Source: Pirellulales bacterium (GTDB lineage Bacteria; Planctomycetota; Planctomycetia; Pirellulales; Thermoguttaceae). Taken from it: a DNA stretch of 64,000 bases. Made by a program: the position numbers and the translations under genes. The notes beneath the pieces are model-generated. The model did no database searches, was not told the origin of the DNA, and saw only the letters and a list, made by a program, of their open reading frames with translations. Below are positions 42,397 to 51,984 of this stretch, piece by piece. The DNA lies in contig JADLEL010000057.1 of NCBI GenBank assembly GCA_020846145.1, positions 1-64,000 on the forward strand, read 5' to 3'. Each line of letters begins with the position of its first letter. Within the stretch, counting starts at the first letter, position 1.

Positions 42397-43608
42397 ATGA
42401 ATCCCACTTCGACGCGTCGGACTTTTTTGCGGAATTCGTGCATCGGTTCGCTGGCCGCGGCGGCGGCGATTCAAGGGGGCGACGCGGCCCGCGCGCAGGC
42501 CGTCGGCGACAAAATCCTCGGCGCATCGGGCATCGAGACCGCCGAGCGGCCGAAAAAAATTTGGCGGCCCGTCTCCGATCGGAAAATTCGCGTGGGCATC
42601 GCCGGCTACGGCGTCTGCAAATTCGGGGCGGCGTTCGGCTTCCAGGATCATCCGAACATTACCGTGGCGGCCGTTACCGACCTGATCCCCGAGCGCTGCG
42701 CGGAATTGGCCAAGGTCTGCCGCTGCAAAAAGACTTATCCCTCCTTGGAGAAAATGATCGAGGACGATTCCCTGGAGGCCGTGTTCATCGCCACCGACGC
42801 TCCCAGCCATGCGCAGCAATGCATCGCCGCGCTCAAGCGCGGCTTGCACGTGGCCTGCGCCGTGCCGGCGGTGTTCGGTTCGCTGGAGGATGCGCAGCGG
42901 CTATTCGAGACCGTGAAGGCGAGCGGACGGAAATACATGATGTTCGAAACTTCCGCCTTTCGCCCCGATTGCCACGCCATGCGGCAGATCTTTCGAGCGG
43001 GCGGTTTCGGCAAACTCGTCTATTGCGAGGGCGAATATTACCATTACTGCGCGCAGCCGATCGATTCGTTCCGCGGTTGGCGCGTGGGAGTGCCGCCCCA
43101 ATGGTATCCCACGCATTCCAACGCCTACTACGGCTGCGTGAGCGGCGGCCGCTTGACCGAAGTCTCGTGCCTGGGAAATCTCAGCATCGTCGAACATCTG
43201 CAACCGGCGAACAATCGCTATCGAAACGCCTTCGGCACCGAGATCGCCAACTTTCGCACCGGCGAGGGCGGAATGGCGCGGATGGCCGTAAGCTGGGATA
43301 CTCCCGGTTACGAAGGCGAAGTCGGCCGCGTGCGCGGGCAGCGGGGTTCGATGACCGGCATGAGCTACCAAGGCGAAGAAAAGAACCTGCCCGACCTCGA
43401 ATGCCCGGCGCTGCCTCCGAGCGTCAAGCCGGGCGGGCACGGCGGCTCGCACGGGCAGTTGACGAACGAGTTCGTCGCGGCGATCCTCGAAGACCGTGCG
43501 CCCCTGGTTGACATTTCCCTGGCGTTGAACTTGACCGTCGCCGGGATCATCGCGCACGAGTCGGCGAAGAAGAACGGCGAGATGCTGAAAATCCCGCAGT
43601 TCGCCTAA
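42397..43608 (+). CDS. Tat-exported Gfo/Idh/MocA-family oxidoreductase
   Basis: A 403-aa protein with a twin-arginine signal (STRRTFLRNSCIGSLAAAAAI) and a Rossmann NAD(P) fold (RVGIAGYGVCKFGAAFGF), then FIATDAPSHAQQCIAALKRGLHV typical of the family. In the usual EKP motif position it has VPAVFG, so catalysis may differ. Planctomycetes encode many such exported sugar-oxidoreductase relatives. It is followed 90 bp later by a PfkB kinase. Confidence 0.9.
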   Translation: MNPTSTRRTFLRNSCIGSLAAAAAIQGGDAARAQAVGDKILGASGIETAERPKKIWRPVSDRKIRVGIAGYGVCKFGAAFGFQDHPNITVAAVTDLIPERCAELAKVCRCKKTYPSLEKMIEDDSLEAVFIATDAPSHAQQCIAALKRGLHVACAVPAVFGSLEDAQRLFETVKASGRKYMMFETSAFRPDCHAMRQIFRAGGFGKLVYCEGEYYHYCAQPIDSFRGWRVGVPPQWYPTHSNAYYGCVSGGRLTEVSCLGNLSIVEHLQPANNRYRNAFGTEIANFRTGEGGMARMAVSWDTPGYEGEVGRVRGQRGSMTGMSYQGEEKNLPDLECPALPPSVKPGGHGGSHGQLTNEFVAAILEDRAPLVDISLALNLTVAGIIAHESAKKNGEMLKIPQFA

Positions 43609-43639
43609 TGCAGGTTTTGGTTTCGCAAGTAAATTACGC

Positions 43640-43667
43640 GGTGCCATGCCCACGCTTGCCGTGGGCA
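43640..43667 (+). repeat. Single family C arm between oxidoreductase and kinase genes
   Basis: GGTGCC plus ATGCCCACGCTTGCC and the rest of the arm, identical to the left arm of the copy at 12066. The second arm is absent. Confidence 0.85.
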
Positions 43668-43698
43668 TGTTGCGGCTTCAATTCGGGAGAATTAGATA

Positions 43699-44652
43699 AT
43701 GCCGGATGTCGGTTGTGCGGGAATTCTCGTGGCGGATACGATTTGCGGACCGATCAAGCGGCTGCCGCGATCGGGAGAATTGCTCTCGGTCGGTCCGATG
43801 CCTTCCAAAATCGGCGGCTGTGCGGCCAACGTGGCCCTCGATCTCGCCAAGCAAGGCGTCGCCGTGGAGATCTGCGGCTGCATCGGCGATGACGAAGCGG
43901 GCGCGGGCTTGTTGCAAAGCATCGCCGCGACCGGCGTCGGCTGCGAACAAATCCGCCGCGTCGCATCGCAGCCCACCAGCAAGACGGTGATCGTATTAGT
44001 GGAAGGCGAGGATCGGCGGTTCCTCCACAATTTCGGCGCGAATGCCGTCTTCGATGTCGGACAAATCCGCCGCGAGTGGATCGACCGCCTGAAAGTGTTC
44101 TACCTGGGCGGTCTTTTCGCCATGCCCGCCGTCCGCATGAGCGAATTGGCCGAACTGTTGAAATACTGCCGGCTTCGCGGCGTAACGAGCGTGGTCGATG
44201 TGGTCGTCCCCGCGGAACATTCGGGCATGGGGGAATTATCGTCCGTGCTCCCCTACATCGACTATTTTTTGCCCAACGACGACGAAGCGCGTCGGCTGAC
44301 CGGAGTGGATACTCCCGAAAAGCAAATCGAAATCTTCCTGCGGCACGGCGCGAAAGCCGTGGTGGTTACCTGCGGTCCCAACGGCGCGATCGCCGCGATC
44401 GACAGTTGCCGCTGGAAGGCCGAGTCGTACCGGGTCGAGGGGATCGATCCCTCGGGAGCGGGCGACGCCTTCGCCGCGGGCATCGTTACCGGAATCCTCC
44501 GCCGCTGGGACATGTCGGAAACGCTCCGCTACGCCGCCGCCCTGGGCGCATCCGCCACGACCGCGCTGGGCACCACCGACGGCGTTTTCACAGCGGCAGA
44601 GACTGCGTCTTTCCTTGAGCAACATCCCTTGCGCGTCGAACGAATATCCTGA
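43699..44652 (+). CDS. PfkB/ribokinase-family carbohydrate kinase
   Basis: A 317-aa kinase. N-terminal signature KIGGCAANVALDLAKQGVAVEICGCIGDDEAG; C-terminal signature GIDPSGAGDAFAAGIVTGIL with the catalytic Asp in GAGD. ATP-site VVVTCGPNGAI. The substrate sugar cannot be told. It lies downstream of the Gfo/Idh gene on the same strand and may use a related sugar. Confidence 0.92.
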   Translation: MPDVGCAGILVADTICGPIKRLPRSGELLSVGPMPSKIGGCAANVALDLAKQGVAVEICGCIGDDEAGAGLLQSIAATGVGCEQIRRVASQPTSKTVIVLVEGEDRRFLHNFGANAVFDVGQIRREWIDRLKVFYLGGLFAMPAVRMSELAELLKYCRLRGVTSVVDVVVPAEHSGMGELSSVLPYIDYFLPNDDEARRLTGVDTPEKQIEIFLRHGAKAVVVTCGPNGAIAAIDSCRWKAESYRVEGIDPSGAGDAFAAGIVTGILRRWDMSETLRYAAALGASATTALGTTDGVFTAAETASFLEQHPLRVERIS

Positions 44653-44709
44653 ATCGATTACGCTTCCCCCCCCAGCGCTCCGACCGCCCTCGCTTGACAA
44701 GTTGGGAGC

Positions 44710-44730
44710 CACGGGCATCTTGCCCGTGCT
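44710..44730. repeat. Hairpin ACGGGCATCTTGCCCGT
   Basis: A short hairpin near the convergent ends of the kinase and protease genes; a possible terminator without a T run. Confidence 0.6.
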
Positions 44731-44733
44731 TTG

Positions 44734-45897
44734 CTAGCGCGGCTCGAACTGGTCGCGGTTGCTCGCTTCGATGATGAGTTCGAGCGTTCGGCGGTCGCGA
44801 TACACGAGCAGCGGCACGGATTTGCCCAGCGGAGTAACGCTCACAAGGTTGATGAGGTGTAGATGATCCTCGATGGGAACGTGGTTGAATTCCAGAATCA
44901 CGTCGCCCGGCTGAAGTTTCGCCTTGGCGGCCGGAGACTTCGGCGTGATGGCGTTGACGAGCGCGCCCATCGGCCGGGGGAGACCTATCCCCGCCGCCGT
45001 GTTGGGGCCGAAATTCGAAGTCAGTTTCACGCCGATATACGCGCGGGTTACCTTGCCGGTCTCGATAAGCTGCCCGGCAACGAACATGAACAGGTTCGAG
45101 GGAATCGCGAAACCGATGCCATCGTTGGTCTCCGAATTGCTTGCAATGCAGGTGTTGATCCCCACGACTTCGCCCTGCAAATTCACCAGCGGTCCGCCGC
45201 TGTTGCCGGGGTTGATGGCGGCGTCGGTTTGCAGAAAATCCTGAATCATATCGATGCCGCTGTCATTATTGCCCAATTTCAAATTTCGCCGCCCTTTGCC
45301 GCTGATGATGCCGTAGGTTACCGAATGCGTCAGTCCGAAAGGGCTGCCCACGGCAAGGACGAAGTCGCCGATATCGAGTTTGTCGCTGTCGCCCAAGGTA
45401 GCGGGCGTTAAGTTGGGGGCGGAAATGGCGAGCACGCCGACATCGAATTCCGCATCTCCCCATAATTTAGTGGGATAAATGCGACGGCCATCGGCCAAAT
45501 TGATTTTAATCGATTCGGGGGCCGCATTTCTGATTACGTGCCGGTTGGTGAGCACGTAATACCGATCCTTCAGTTGGATAATTACCCCCGATCCAAGCTC
45601 ATCTATACGTTGCGTGCGACCGTTTTCAGTGCGGTTTTCGCGTTGGGCTTCGATAAAGACGACCGTCGGACCGATTAATTTGGAGACCGTTTTCAGCACG
45701 GCCGTTTGGGCTTCGACCACCGTGGCGTGGCGGCGAAGTTCGGCTTGAAGTTCCGCGCGTTGACTTGGAGAAAGCGTCTCCCCCTGCTCCAGACTGGCGG
45801 GCAATGCCGTCTGGGCCATGAGAGTCCCGGCGGGGTGAAAAAAGAAAGAGCCTGCAATGAAGCAGGCTAGGGGAATATGTTTATGAAATTTCCACAT
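44734..45897 (-). CDS. HtrA/Deg-like trypsin-fold serine protease with PDZ domain
   Basis: A 387-aa exported protease. Signal peptide (HIPLACFIAGSFFFHPAGTLMAQ); catalytic triad His in LTNRHVIR, Asp in EFDVGVLAI, Ser in NPGNSGGPLV. One PDZ domain follows (about residues 285-380: AYIGVKL...AKLQPGDVILEFNHVPI). It probably handles damaged periplasmic proteins. It stands alone on its strand, upstream of nothing obviously linked. Confidence 0.93.
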   Translation of the reverse strand: MWKFHKHIPLACFIAGSFFFHPAGTLMAQTALPASLEQGETLSPSQRAELQAELRRHATVVEAQTAVLKTVSKLIGPTVVFIEAQRENRTENGRTQRIDELGSGVIIQLKDRYYVLTNRHVIRNAAPESIKINLADGRRIYPTKLWGDAEFDVGVLAISAPNLTPATLGDSDKLDIGDFVLAVGSPFGLTHSVTYGIISGKGRRNLKLGNNDSGIDMIQDFLQTDAAINPGNSGGPLVNLQGEVVGINTCIASNSETNDGIGFAIPSNLFMFVAGQLIETGKVTRAYIGVKLTSNFGPNTAAGIGLPRPMGALVNAITPKSPAAKAKLQPGDVILEFNHVPIEDHLHLINLVSVTPLGKSVPLLVYRDRRTLELIIEASNRDQFEPR

Positions 45898-45976
45898 GGG
45901 ATCGAACTACATCGAGTTTTCGGCGATTCTTGACTTTAACCCTCTTGACCAAGTTTATCCGGTTGAAGGCGGGAAA

Positions 45977-46426
45977 TCAAGAAACATCGATTTCAATGTC
46001 GTTAATCGATAAATCGGCGTCGGCGCCGGGCACGTCGAGCAGGCGGCTCCAATCGACATCGGCGGCGGAAGTGGCGCCCTGCCGTTCCGCTTCCCGTTGG
46101 CACTTAATGCAGTAAGTGGCATAGGGGAGAGCGTTGAGCCGGGCCATCGGGATGCCCGTCCCGCAGCCTTCGCATATCCCGAACTGCCCTTCACGCATCC
46201 GCTCGAGGGCGTACTCGATGCGGGCCAGTTCGCGGCTTTCCACTTCGGCCAACTGGGAACTGATTTCATCCTGCACGGAATCCAGCGCGGCATCGACCAT
46301 ATCGCCCGACGTCTGCGCGTTCAGTTCCCTTAACAAGCTCAAATCGCCTGCCAGCGCCTTGCGCAGCGCGTCGCGGCGCATTAAGAGAATCTGGCGGATG
46401 TTCAGGATCGCTTCTTTGCGGCTCAT
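45977..46426 (-). CDS. DksA/TraR-type zinc finger protein
   Basis: A 149-aa protein: an N-terminal helical part (residues 1-85), then a C4 zinc finger CEGCGTGIPMARLNALPY...CIKC (CxxC, 17 residues, CxxC). The DksA coiled-coil tip acidic pair is not clearly present, so a role with RNA polymerase and ppGpp is possible but unproven. GAGGTGAAG lies before the ATG. The acidic C-terminal tail (ADADLSINDIEIDVS) is unusual. Confidence 0.85.
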   Translation of the reverse strand: MSRKEAILNIRQILLMRRDALRKALAGDLSLLRELNAQTSGDMVDAALDSVQDEISSQLAEVESRELARIEYALERMREGQFGICEGCGTGIPMARLNALPYATYCIKCQREAERQGATSAADVDWSRLLDVPGADADLSINDIEIDVS

Positions 46427-47202
46427 ACTACTTCACCTCGGTGTCCGATCCTGGCTGGGCTGAAGGAAGTGCCCCCCTTCAGGTAAGCCTGCGTCGAACC
46501 CCCATCTTGAATGATTAAGGGTTGTTTCGGGACTAATTGAACTCAAAAAATGCGTAACGTATCGGCTGATCTTCAGTTCGACAAATCGTTATCTGTTAGA
46601 CGCACCTCGGGAAAGATTTGTTACCGAATTAACCGTTTTTTTGTAAAACCTTACCGATGTGTAGCATCCAAAATATACTACGCAAATCGCCGTCGGGGGG
46701 ATTAAAAAAAAATATATTATTGCTTGCGCTCGGAACTGATCCTTAACGATTGTCGTAAGTGCTTATTTTATAATTAGTTACGGCTCGACATCCAAATCCC
46801 TTTCAACGTTTTTTTTCGAGCCGACTACCGCCCAGAATATGGGACACTCGGAAACTAAACATTTTCGGTATCAAAGGTAGTTGTATAGTCGTCTTCCAAA
46901 CGTCGAAACGCCGTTTTTTACCCCCTCGTTAGTATTGTATTCTATTCATACTTCCTGGTCGGGGAATAAGTCAACCATTTTTCTCGCCGTACGGTTCCGC
47001 TTACCGTTACGGGCATTTTCACTTTGCTAACGGATAATCGTCAAAACCGGCAAAGATATACAGCAGTTTTTCGTCAAAGTTTGCTTATTCTTGTTTGTCC
47101 GCTTCCGTCCCGTTGCCCTCCGGCAAGTCGTAAGCTAAATCCACTAGGGGAGTTATGCACTTGTAATAGATCGAAAAAACGGGCAAACGGCCAAGGTGGA
47201 TT
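46427..47202. other. AT-rich intergenic region, no gene seen
   Basis: About 775 bp, clearly lower in GC than the neighbours, with several T runs. I see no open frame with coding character and no certain RNA. It must hold the promoters of the divergent zinc finger and FHA genes. Confidence 0.5.
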
Positions 47203-49050
47203 ATGGATTCCGAAAATAGCGCGACCGATCGATCGGAGAATTCCGCGGGCGAATTGGTTCTCCGATTGCGCGGAACGAGCCAGGATGGGCAATTTTTCCG
47301 ACTCCGACCGTCAAAATGCACCATCGGATCGGGAGAGAAATGCACCTTGCGGTTGAGCAATCGGCACGCCGCGCCGCTGCATTGCCTCATTCTCCGCGGC
47401 CAAGGCGGCACGATCGCGAGACGCTGGGCTCCCGAAACCCGTTTGAACGGGCAACCGTTTTCCGACGCCGAACTGACTCCCGGCGATACGTTGGGCATCG
47501 GACCGCTGGAATTCGAGGTGGTCGCACTGAATGAGGGGGGGGATCCTGCCGCGATGCAATCGTCCGCTGAGCATGCGGATACATCTATTCCCATCCCCGG
47601 CGATTCGCGCGGAATGGAAACGCGCGAACCGAGCGATTTGATCGAGTCGCTGAAGGCCGAAAAAGCGGCGTTCGATTTGCGCAACCATCAACTCAACCAA
47701 GAAGTCGCCGCGCTGGCAAATGAAAAGCAATTCTTGGAACGAGAGAAGTCCGCCTACATCGACGAGCGAAACGCCTTTTTGGCAATCCAAAACGAGTTCC
47801 TCGCCAAGCAAGACGCCTTGCGGATCGCCCAAGAGACTTTTCTGGAAGCACAAAATGCATTGCAGGCCGTTCGCCAAGGAATTGCCCAGGAGCAGCAATC
47901 GTTAAACGCCGATCGGGAAGCCTGTTCGGAAGAGCGAAAAGTTCTCGAAGCGCATCGCGCAGCTTTATTGGAAGAGCAAAGAGCTTTGCGGGCCGATCTC
48001 CAACGCGAGCGGGAGCGCTTCCTAAAAGAAATGGACGATTTCCGAAATGAGCGGGAAACGCGCCGGTCGGAACTCCAACGCGGGGCGGCGGAACTCGCCG
48101 CGGCAACGCAAGCCGCGGCCGATCTCGAAAAGGTCGATATCCGCCAAAAACGCGTCGAGGCGGAAAGACAACCGCCAAGGAACGACGACCCGAACCGGGC
48201 GGCGCCCGATCTTCAGGAAATTCTCCACCGTTTGGGCCACAGCGTGGATTTTGCCGATGATATTGCCGCCGAACCGCACTCCGCAACGGCGGAATCCGCC
48301 CCTGCCGACGATGCCCGGCCCTCGGCGGAAAGCGGGAAGCCGGCGTCGATCGCAAAATCCGATCCGCCTGCCGAGGACGAGGAATCGATCGATAATTACA
48401 TGGCGCAGCTCATGCAGCGATTGGGCGCGAAAGCTCACGCGACGATTAACGCCCGGCTGCGGACCGACGAACAAACCGCCTCCGGCCATCCCGCCGAACG
48501 CGATTCCGCGAGCGAAACGCCGCCCCTTCCGCCGGAAGCCGTTTTGCAGCGCCGCGAACCGGCGGAATTGACGCCGCGCGCGGTGGCCCCGGAAAAAGGC
48601 GTCGATCTTTCGGCGCTCCGCGATCTGGCGAATCTCTCGGCCGAACATGCCTTGGGCAAGCACGAGCATCGGCAGTTGAGCATGGCCAAACGCTCCAAAT
48701 TGATCGTCATCGGCGTGTCGCTGGCCGTCGGCGCGGGCCTGCTCTGGCATTGGCGCGCGCAGAACGGCGGAATCCTGCTCGCCATCACCGCCGTATTGAG
48801 TTTTATGATCGCCCTGTATTGGGGACTGCAATATGCGATTTTGACCGGCCGGCTGACCATCGACCGCGCCGGTGGCATCGCGCTAAGGAAACCGCGCGGC
48901 GATCGTCGGCCGCCCGCCCTCCCCAGCGAAGCAATGGCCGGCGGCGTCGAGAAGCGCCGCTCGGCCGATAATCCCGACGCCGCCCCGCGAACCATCGCGG
49001 ACGAATCCGGACCGGCCTCGCGCGGCGAATGCCCGGCGGACTCGAAATAA
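47203..49050 (+). CDS. FHA-domain coiled-coil membrane protein
   Basis: A 615-aa protein. An FHA domain at about residues 18-112 (phosphothreonine-binding fold: FFRLRPSKCTIGSGEKCTLRLSNRHAAPLHCLI) is followed by a coiled coil about 145-325 (LNQEVAALANEKQFLEREKSAYIDERNAFL...), a disordered acidic linker, and two adjacent membrane helices about 496-545 (KLIVIGVSLAVGAGLLWHW, LLAITAVLSFMIALYWGLQ). The FHA part should be cytoplasmic. It could read the output of Ser/Thr kinases such as those in this window; this is inference. AAGGTGG precedes the ATG. Confidence 0.85.
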   Translation: MDSENSATDRSENSAGELVLRLRGTSQDGQFFRLRPSKCTIGSGEKCTLRLSNRHAAPLHCLILRGQGGTIARRWAPETRLNGQPFSDAELTPGDTLGIGPLEFEVVALNEGGDPAAMQSSAEHADTSIPIPGDSRGMETREPSDLIESLKAEKAAFDLRNHQLNQEVAALANEKQFLEREKSAYIDERNAFLAIQNEFLAKQDALRIAQETFLEAQNALQAVRQGIAQEQQSLNADREACSEERKVLEAHRAALLEEQRALRADLQRERERFLKEMDDFRNERETRRSELQRGAAELAAATQAAADLEKVDIRQKRVEAERQPPRNDDPNRAAPDLQEILHRLGHSVDFADDIAAEPHSATAESAPADDARPSAESGKPASIAKSDPPAEDEESIDNYMAQLMQRLGAKAHATINARLRTDEQTASGHPAERDSASETPPLPPEAVLQRREPAELTPRAVAPEKGVDLSALRDLANLSAEHALGKHEHRQLSMAKRSKLIVIGVSLAVGAGLLWHWRAQNGGILLAITAVLSFMIALYWGLQYAILTGRLTIDRAGGIALRKPRGDRRPPALPSEAMAGGVEKRRSADNPDAAPRTIADESGPASRGECPADSK

Positions 49051-49146
49051 TAACGCCGCTCGCTCGGCAGGGTGGACATCGCTTCACTTGTCCCGCCCGG
49101 CGAATCGCCGATCCTGAAGCGACGGGATGGATTCTTTCCCCGCGGT

Positions 49147-49352
49147 GTAACCGTTCACAGGGGACTGTCCCGATTTTTGCGGCGCAAAAGATGATGGCGC
49201 CGTAAAAATGCTTAATCGCCGCGAAAATGGGACTGTCCCCCTCGCGCCGCGGGAAGGGGACGGGTCCATGTTTTCGGCCTACCGTTTGTCCGCAAAAAAC
49301 GTTATCCCCGCCGAAAAATGGACCGATCCCCGACCGGGGCGCGAACGCTTAA
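49147..49352 (+). repeat. Family A two-hairpin element, copy 3
   Basis: About 206 bp, same orientation as copy 1 and closely similar to it. It ends seven bases beyond the stop codon of the MacA-like gene. Confidence 0.9.
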
Positions 49353-49359
49353 CCCGCGG

Positions 49360-50631
49360 TCAATTGTCGCTTCCGGCTTGCATGCCGACGGCCACTTCCT
49401 GGCCGGGAAGGAGGCGGCTGGAAACGATTTCCACGGAAGTCTTGTCGCCGATGCCGATTTCGATCGGCACGGCCGAGAGCAGGCCGCCCTTCGGCACCCA
49501 AACGTATTTGCGATTTCGGCCGGGAACCGCCGCCGGATCGCCGCCGCTCGAAAAGGCGCGATCGCCGTCGGTCGGATCGGGAGCGTGCCGCGCGCATCGC
49601 GTGAGGCTTTCGAGAATCGCCCGATCGCAGAGCCGCACCTGTTCGGGCAGGGGCGAAAACTCCAGCGCGGAACGGGGAATGATCGGCACGCCCGCGCGCT
49701 TCTCGATCTGGAAGGATAGATTGGTCGTCATGCCCGGCAGCAGTTTGAAATCCGGATTGGGAGCCTCCACGATCACGGTGTAATTCACGTCGTCCCGCAC
49801 GTTGCTCGGCTTGAGGCGGATTTGCGAGATTTTTCCCTCGAAGACGTCGTTCGGATAGGCGTTTACGGTGAAGGTAACCGGTTCGCCGCGCTCTTTCGCC
49901 TCGCGGATGCGGATGATGTCGTCCTCCTTGACGGATGCGTGGATATCGACCCGCTTGTCCAACTCCGGGGCGATGACGAACAGCGCGGGGGATTGGAACA
50001 GCGAGGCCACGGTTTGGCCGGGATCGATTTTCCGCTCGAGGACGAAGCCATCGACCGGCGACTTGATGCTGGTGAATTCGAGGTTCGTTTTCGCGGTGGT
50101 CAGGTTCGCCTCGGTCTCGTCGATCGAGGCTTCGGTGATTTGGAGCTGCGCGTCGAGCGTCTCCCGCTCCGCCGTGCAGAGGTCCATGTCGGTGATCGAG
50201 ATGGCCTTCGAGCTTTGCAGGATTTTCCCGCGTTCTTCCTTGCGCGCCGCTTTCGTCCAGAGCGCTTTGATGCGCGAGAGTTCCGCTTTGCAGCGGGCCA
50301 GTGCGGCCTGTTCGCGGGCGACCGCCGCCAGGTAGAGCCGAGAATCGACTTGCGCCAGCAATTGGCCGGCGGAAACCTTGTCGTTGAAATTCACCAGGAC
50401 CTTCAGCACCGGCCCGGAAATGTAGGAGCCGACCTGCACGCTCTGCACCGGCTGCACGCTGCCGGTCGAGTTGACGGTGAGTTTGATTTCGCCGCGCTTG
50501 ACGGTGGGGGTAACGTACTCGCGATCGGCGGCGGCGGGGGTTTCGGTCGCCCGGAAATAAACGTGGCTTGCGGCTCCCGCGGCCGCGAAAAGCGCGGCGG
50601 CAAACAGCCCGAAAAGAATGCGTTTCATCAT
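49360..50631 (-). CDS. MacA-like periplasmic adaptor (HlyD/MFP family)
   Basis: A 423-aa membrane fusion protein: N-terminal anchor (RILFGLFAAALFAAAGAASHVYF), a lipoyl-like half (VQVGSYISGPVLKVLVNFNDKVSAGQLLAQVD), a coiled-coil hairpin about residues 100-190, the second lipoyl half (TSIKSPVDGFVLERKIDPGQTV), beta-barrel and membrane-proximal domains. AGGAGG lies a few bases before the ATG. No cognate ABC or RND pump gene adjoins it, so its partner is elsewhere. The family A element follows directly. Confidence 0.9.
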   Translation of the reverse strand: MMKRILFGLFAAALFAAAGAASHVYFRATETPAAADREYVTPTVKRGEIKLTVNSTGSVQPVQSVQVGSYISGPVLKVLVNFNDKVSAGQLLAQVDSRLYLAAVAREQAALARCKAELSRIKALWTKAARKEERGKILQSSKAISITDMDLCTAERETLDAQLQITEASIDETEANLTTAKTNLEFTSIKSPVDGFVLERKIDPGQTVASLFQSPALFVIAPELDKRVDIHASVKEDDIIRIREAKERGEPVTFTVNAYPNDVFEGKISQIRLKPSNVRDDVNYTVIVEAPNPDFKLLPGMTTNLSFQIEKRAGVPIIPRSALEFSPLPEQVRLCDRAILESLTRCARHAPDPTDGDRAFSSGGDPAAVPGRNRKYVWVPKGGLLSAVPIEIGIGDKTSVEIVSSRLLPGQEVAVGMQAGSDN

Positions 50632-50758
50632 GCTTCCCTCCTTTGAACGTTATTCCAAGACTAACGCGATCTGCCCGAAACTACGGACGAAGGCGGCCGC
50701 GGTGGTGAGAACCGGACCGCAATTTTGTTGGCTTCGAACCCGCGAATTCGGCTGCTTC

Positions 50759-50838
50759 GTAGGACAGGTTTTCAACCTGTCATTGGATGCAAGACGGATT
50801 ATGAAGCCGCGGCGGACGACAGGTTGAAAACCTGTCCT
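50759..50838. repeat. Family B palindrome
   Basis: Arms GTAGGACAGGTTTTCAACC and GGTTGAAAACCTGTCC around about 35 bases, upstream of the MacA-like gene. Confidence 0.88.
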
Positions 50839-51704
50839 TCATCCGAGCTTTGCCAATAATCGGCCTCGGCGAGCTTGCGGCGGGGAGCCGCGTACGAATG
50901 GGGAAAGACTTCGCCGAACGCGCCATCGTGGCGATCGTTCGGAAAAAACGCCGCTTATCTAGTTTTCAAAGCCGCTCGACGGCTTCGGGAAGGCACAAAA
51001 TCTAAGGAAACTCCATGAAGAACGCACGCGGCAAATGCGTACATTCGAATAGGCCGCATTGTTGTCGATCGAGTGCGAATTGTCAAGTGGTTGGAGGATA
51101 TTAGGAGAATTTATCTCTCGATCGCGCGGAAACCGTTGCCGGGAAACGATTTATGCCGCCGCGTCGATTAATCGCCATCATCGTCGAGCGTTTTTTCGCG
51201 CGCGAGCTCTTCGCAATATGAATCTTTTCGCGCGGAACCCCCCGGCGGAGAGAAGAATACTTCTAAAGGGTTATTCGCTTTTTGCATGGTGAATGCGCAA
51301 ATAACTTCTTGCATTTTACGATTTATCGTATTTAATACTGTTATAATGGTTATTCGATGGAGCCGTCTTGCGCCTTAACTCGTTATATGGCAAGGAGATT
51401 TTGCGATTTGCCAACCGCGGTTGGATGGAAACTATTGGCAGACGATACCCCCCCGCAAGATCGCGATTTCAAGGGGTAAACAACACGTTTCAAAAACTGA
51501 ATTGGAAGCGAAGCCCAAGCACTCGTTAAATGGATATTTTGCAACATACTATCGCATAAGGCCTTACGACAAAAATATACAGTTTTTTATAAATATGAAA
51601 ACACCGGGAGATCGAGGATTCATCTCTGCAATAAGTCCGGACCACCAACGCACTTTTCCAATAGCATCTAAATCCCTATTATATAAGCAATTAGGCTTTG
51701 TGAT

Positions 51705-51733
51705 TTGCATTTTCGTTTTCGTTTGTGTATGAT
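51705..51733 (+). promoter_or_regulatory. Putative promoter for the DUF1559 gene
   Basis: TTGCAT, a 17-bp spacer, and TATGAT, about 250 bp before the start codon. Confidence 0.35.
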
Positions 51734-51984
51734 ACGTTAAGCTAGGCGCGATGTGTTCTCATCTTTGAGTTGTTCGGCGACTTATGTAGAAATGCTAAGG
51801 TGGAGTTTTTAGATAGTTATTCACACCGATAGTTCATGGTTTGCATATTAAGCACTCAATTTGTGCATCGAGATACGTCCTCCGTTTGGGATTACCGTGT
51901 AGAGTACCGTTTTTTCCCAGGTTGGGGTGCGCTTAAAAAGTTGAATGTTCCCCCCTCGATCACTCTTTTAACGGATTGAAAAAA

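Larger units (their letters stand above)
50632..51984. other. Long intergenic region, AT-rich, no convincing gene
   Basis: Contains a family B palindrome (50759-50838) and a possible promoter (51705-51733). A 103-codon frame at 51421-51732 has no recognisable domain and atypical AT-rich codons, so I do not call it. Confidence 0.5.

Noticed and set aside
51421-51732. 103-codon open frame before the DUF1559 gene
   Set aside because: No recognisable domain, AT-rich atypical codons and no ribosome binding site.
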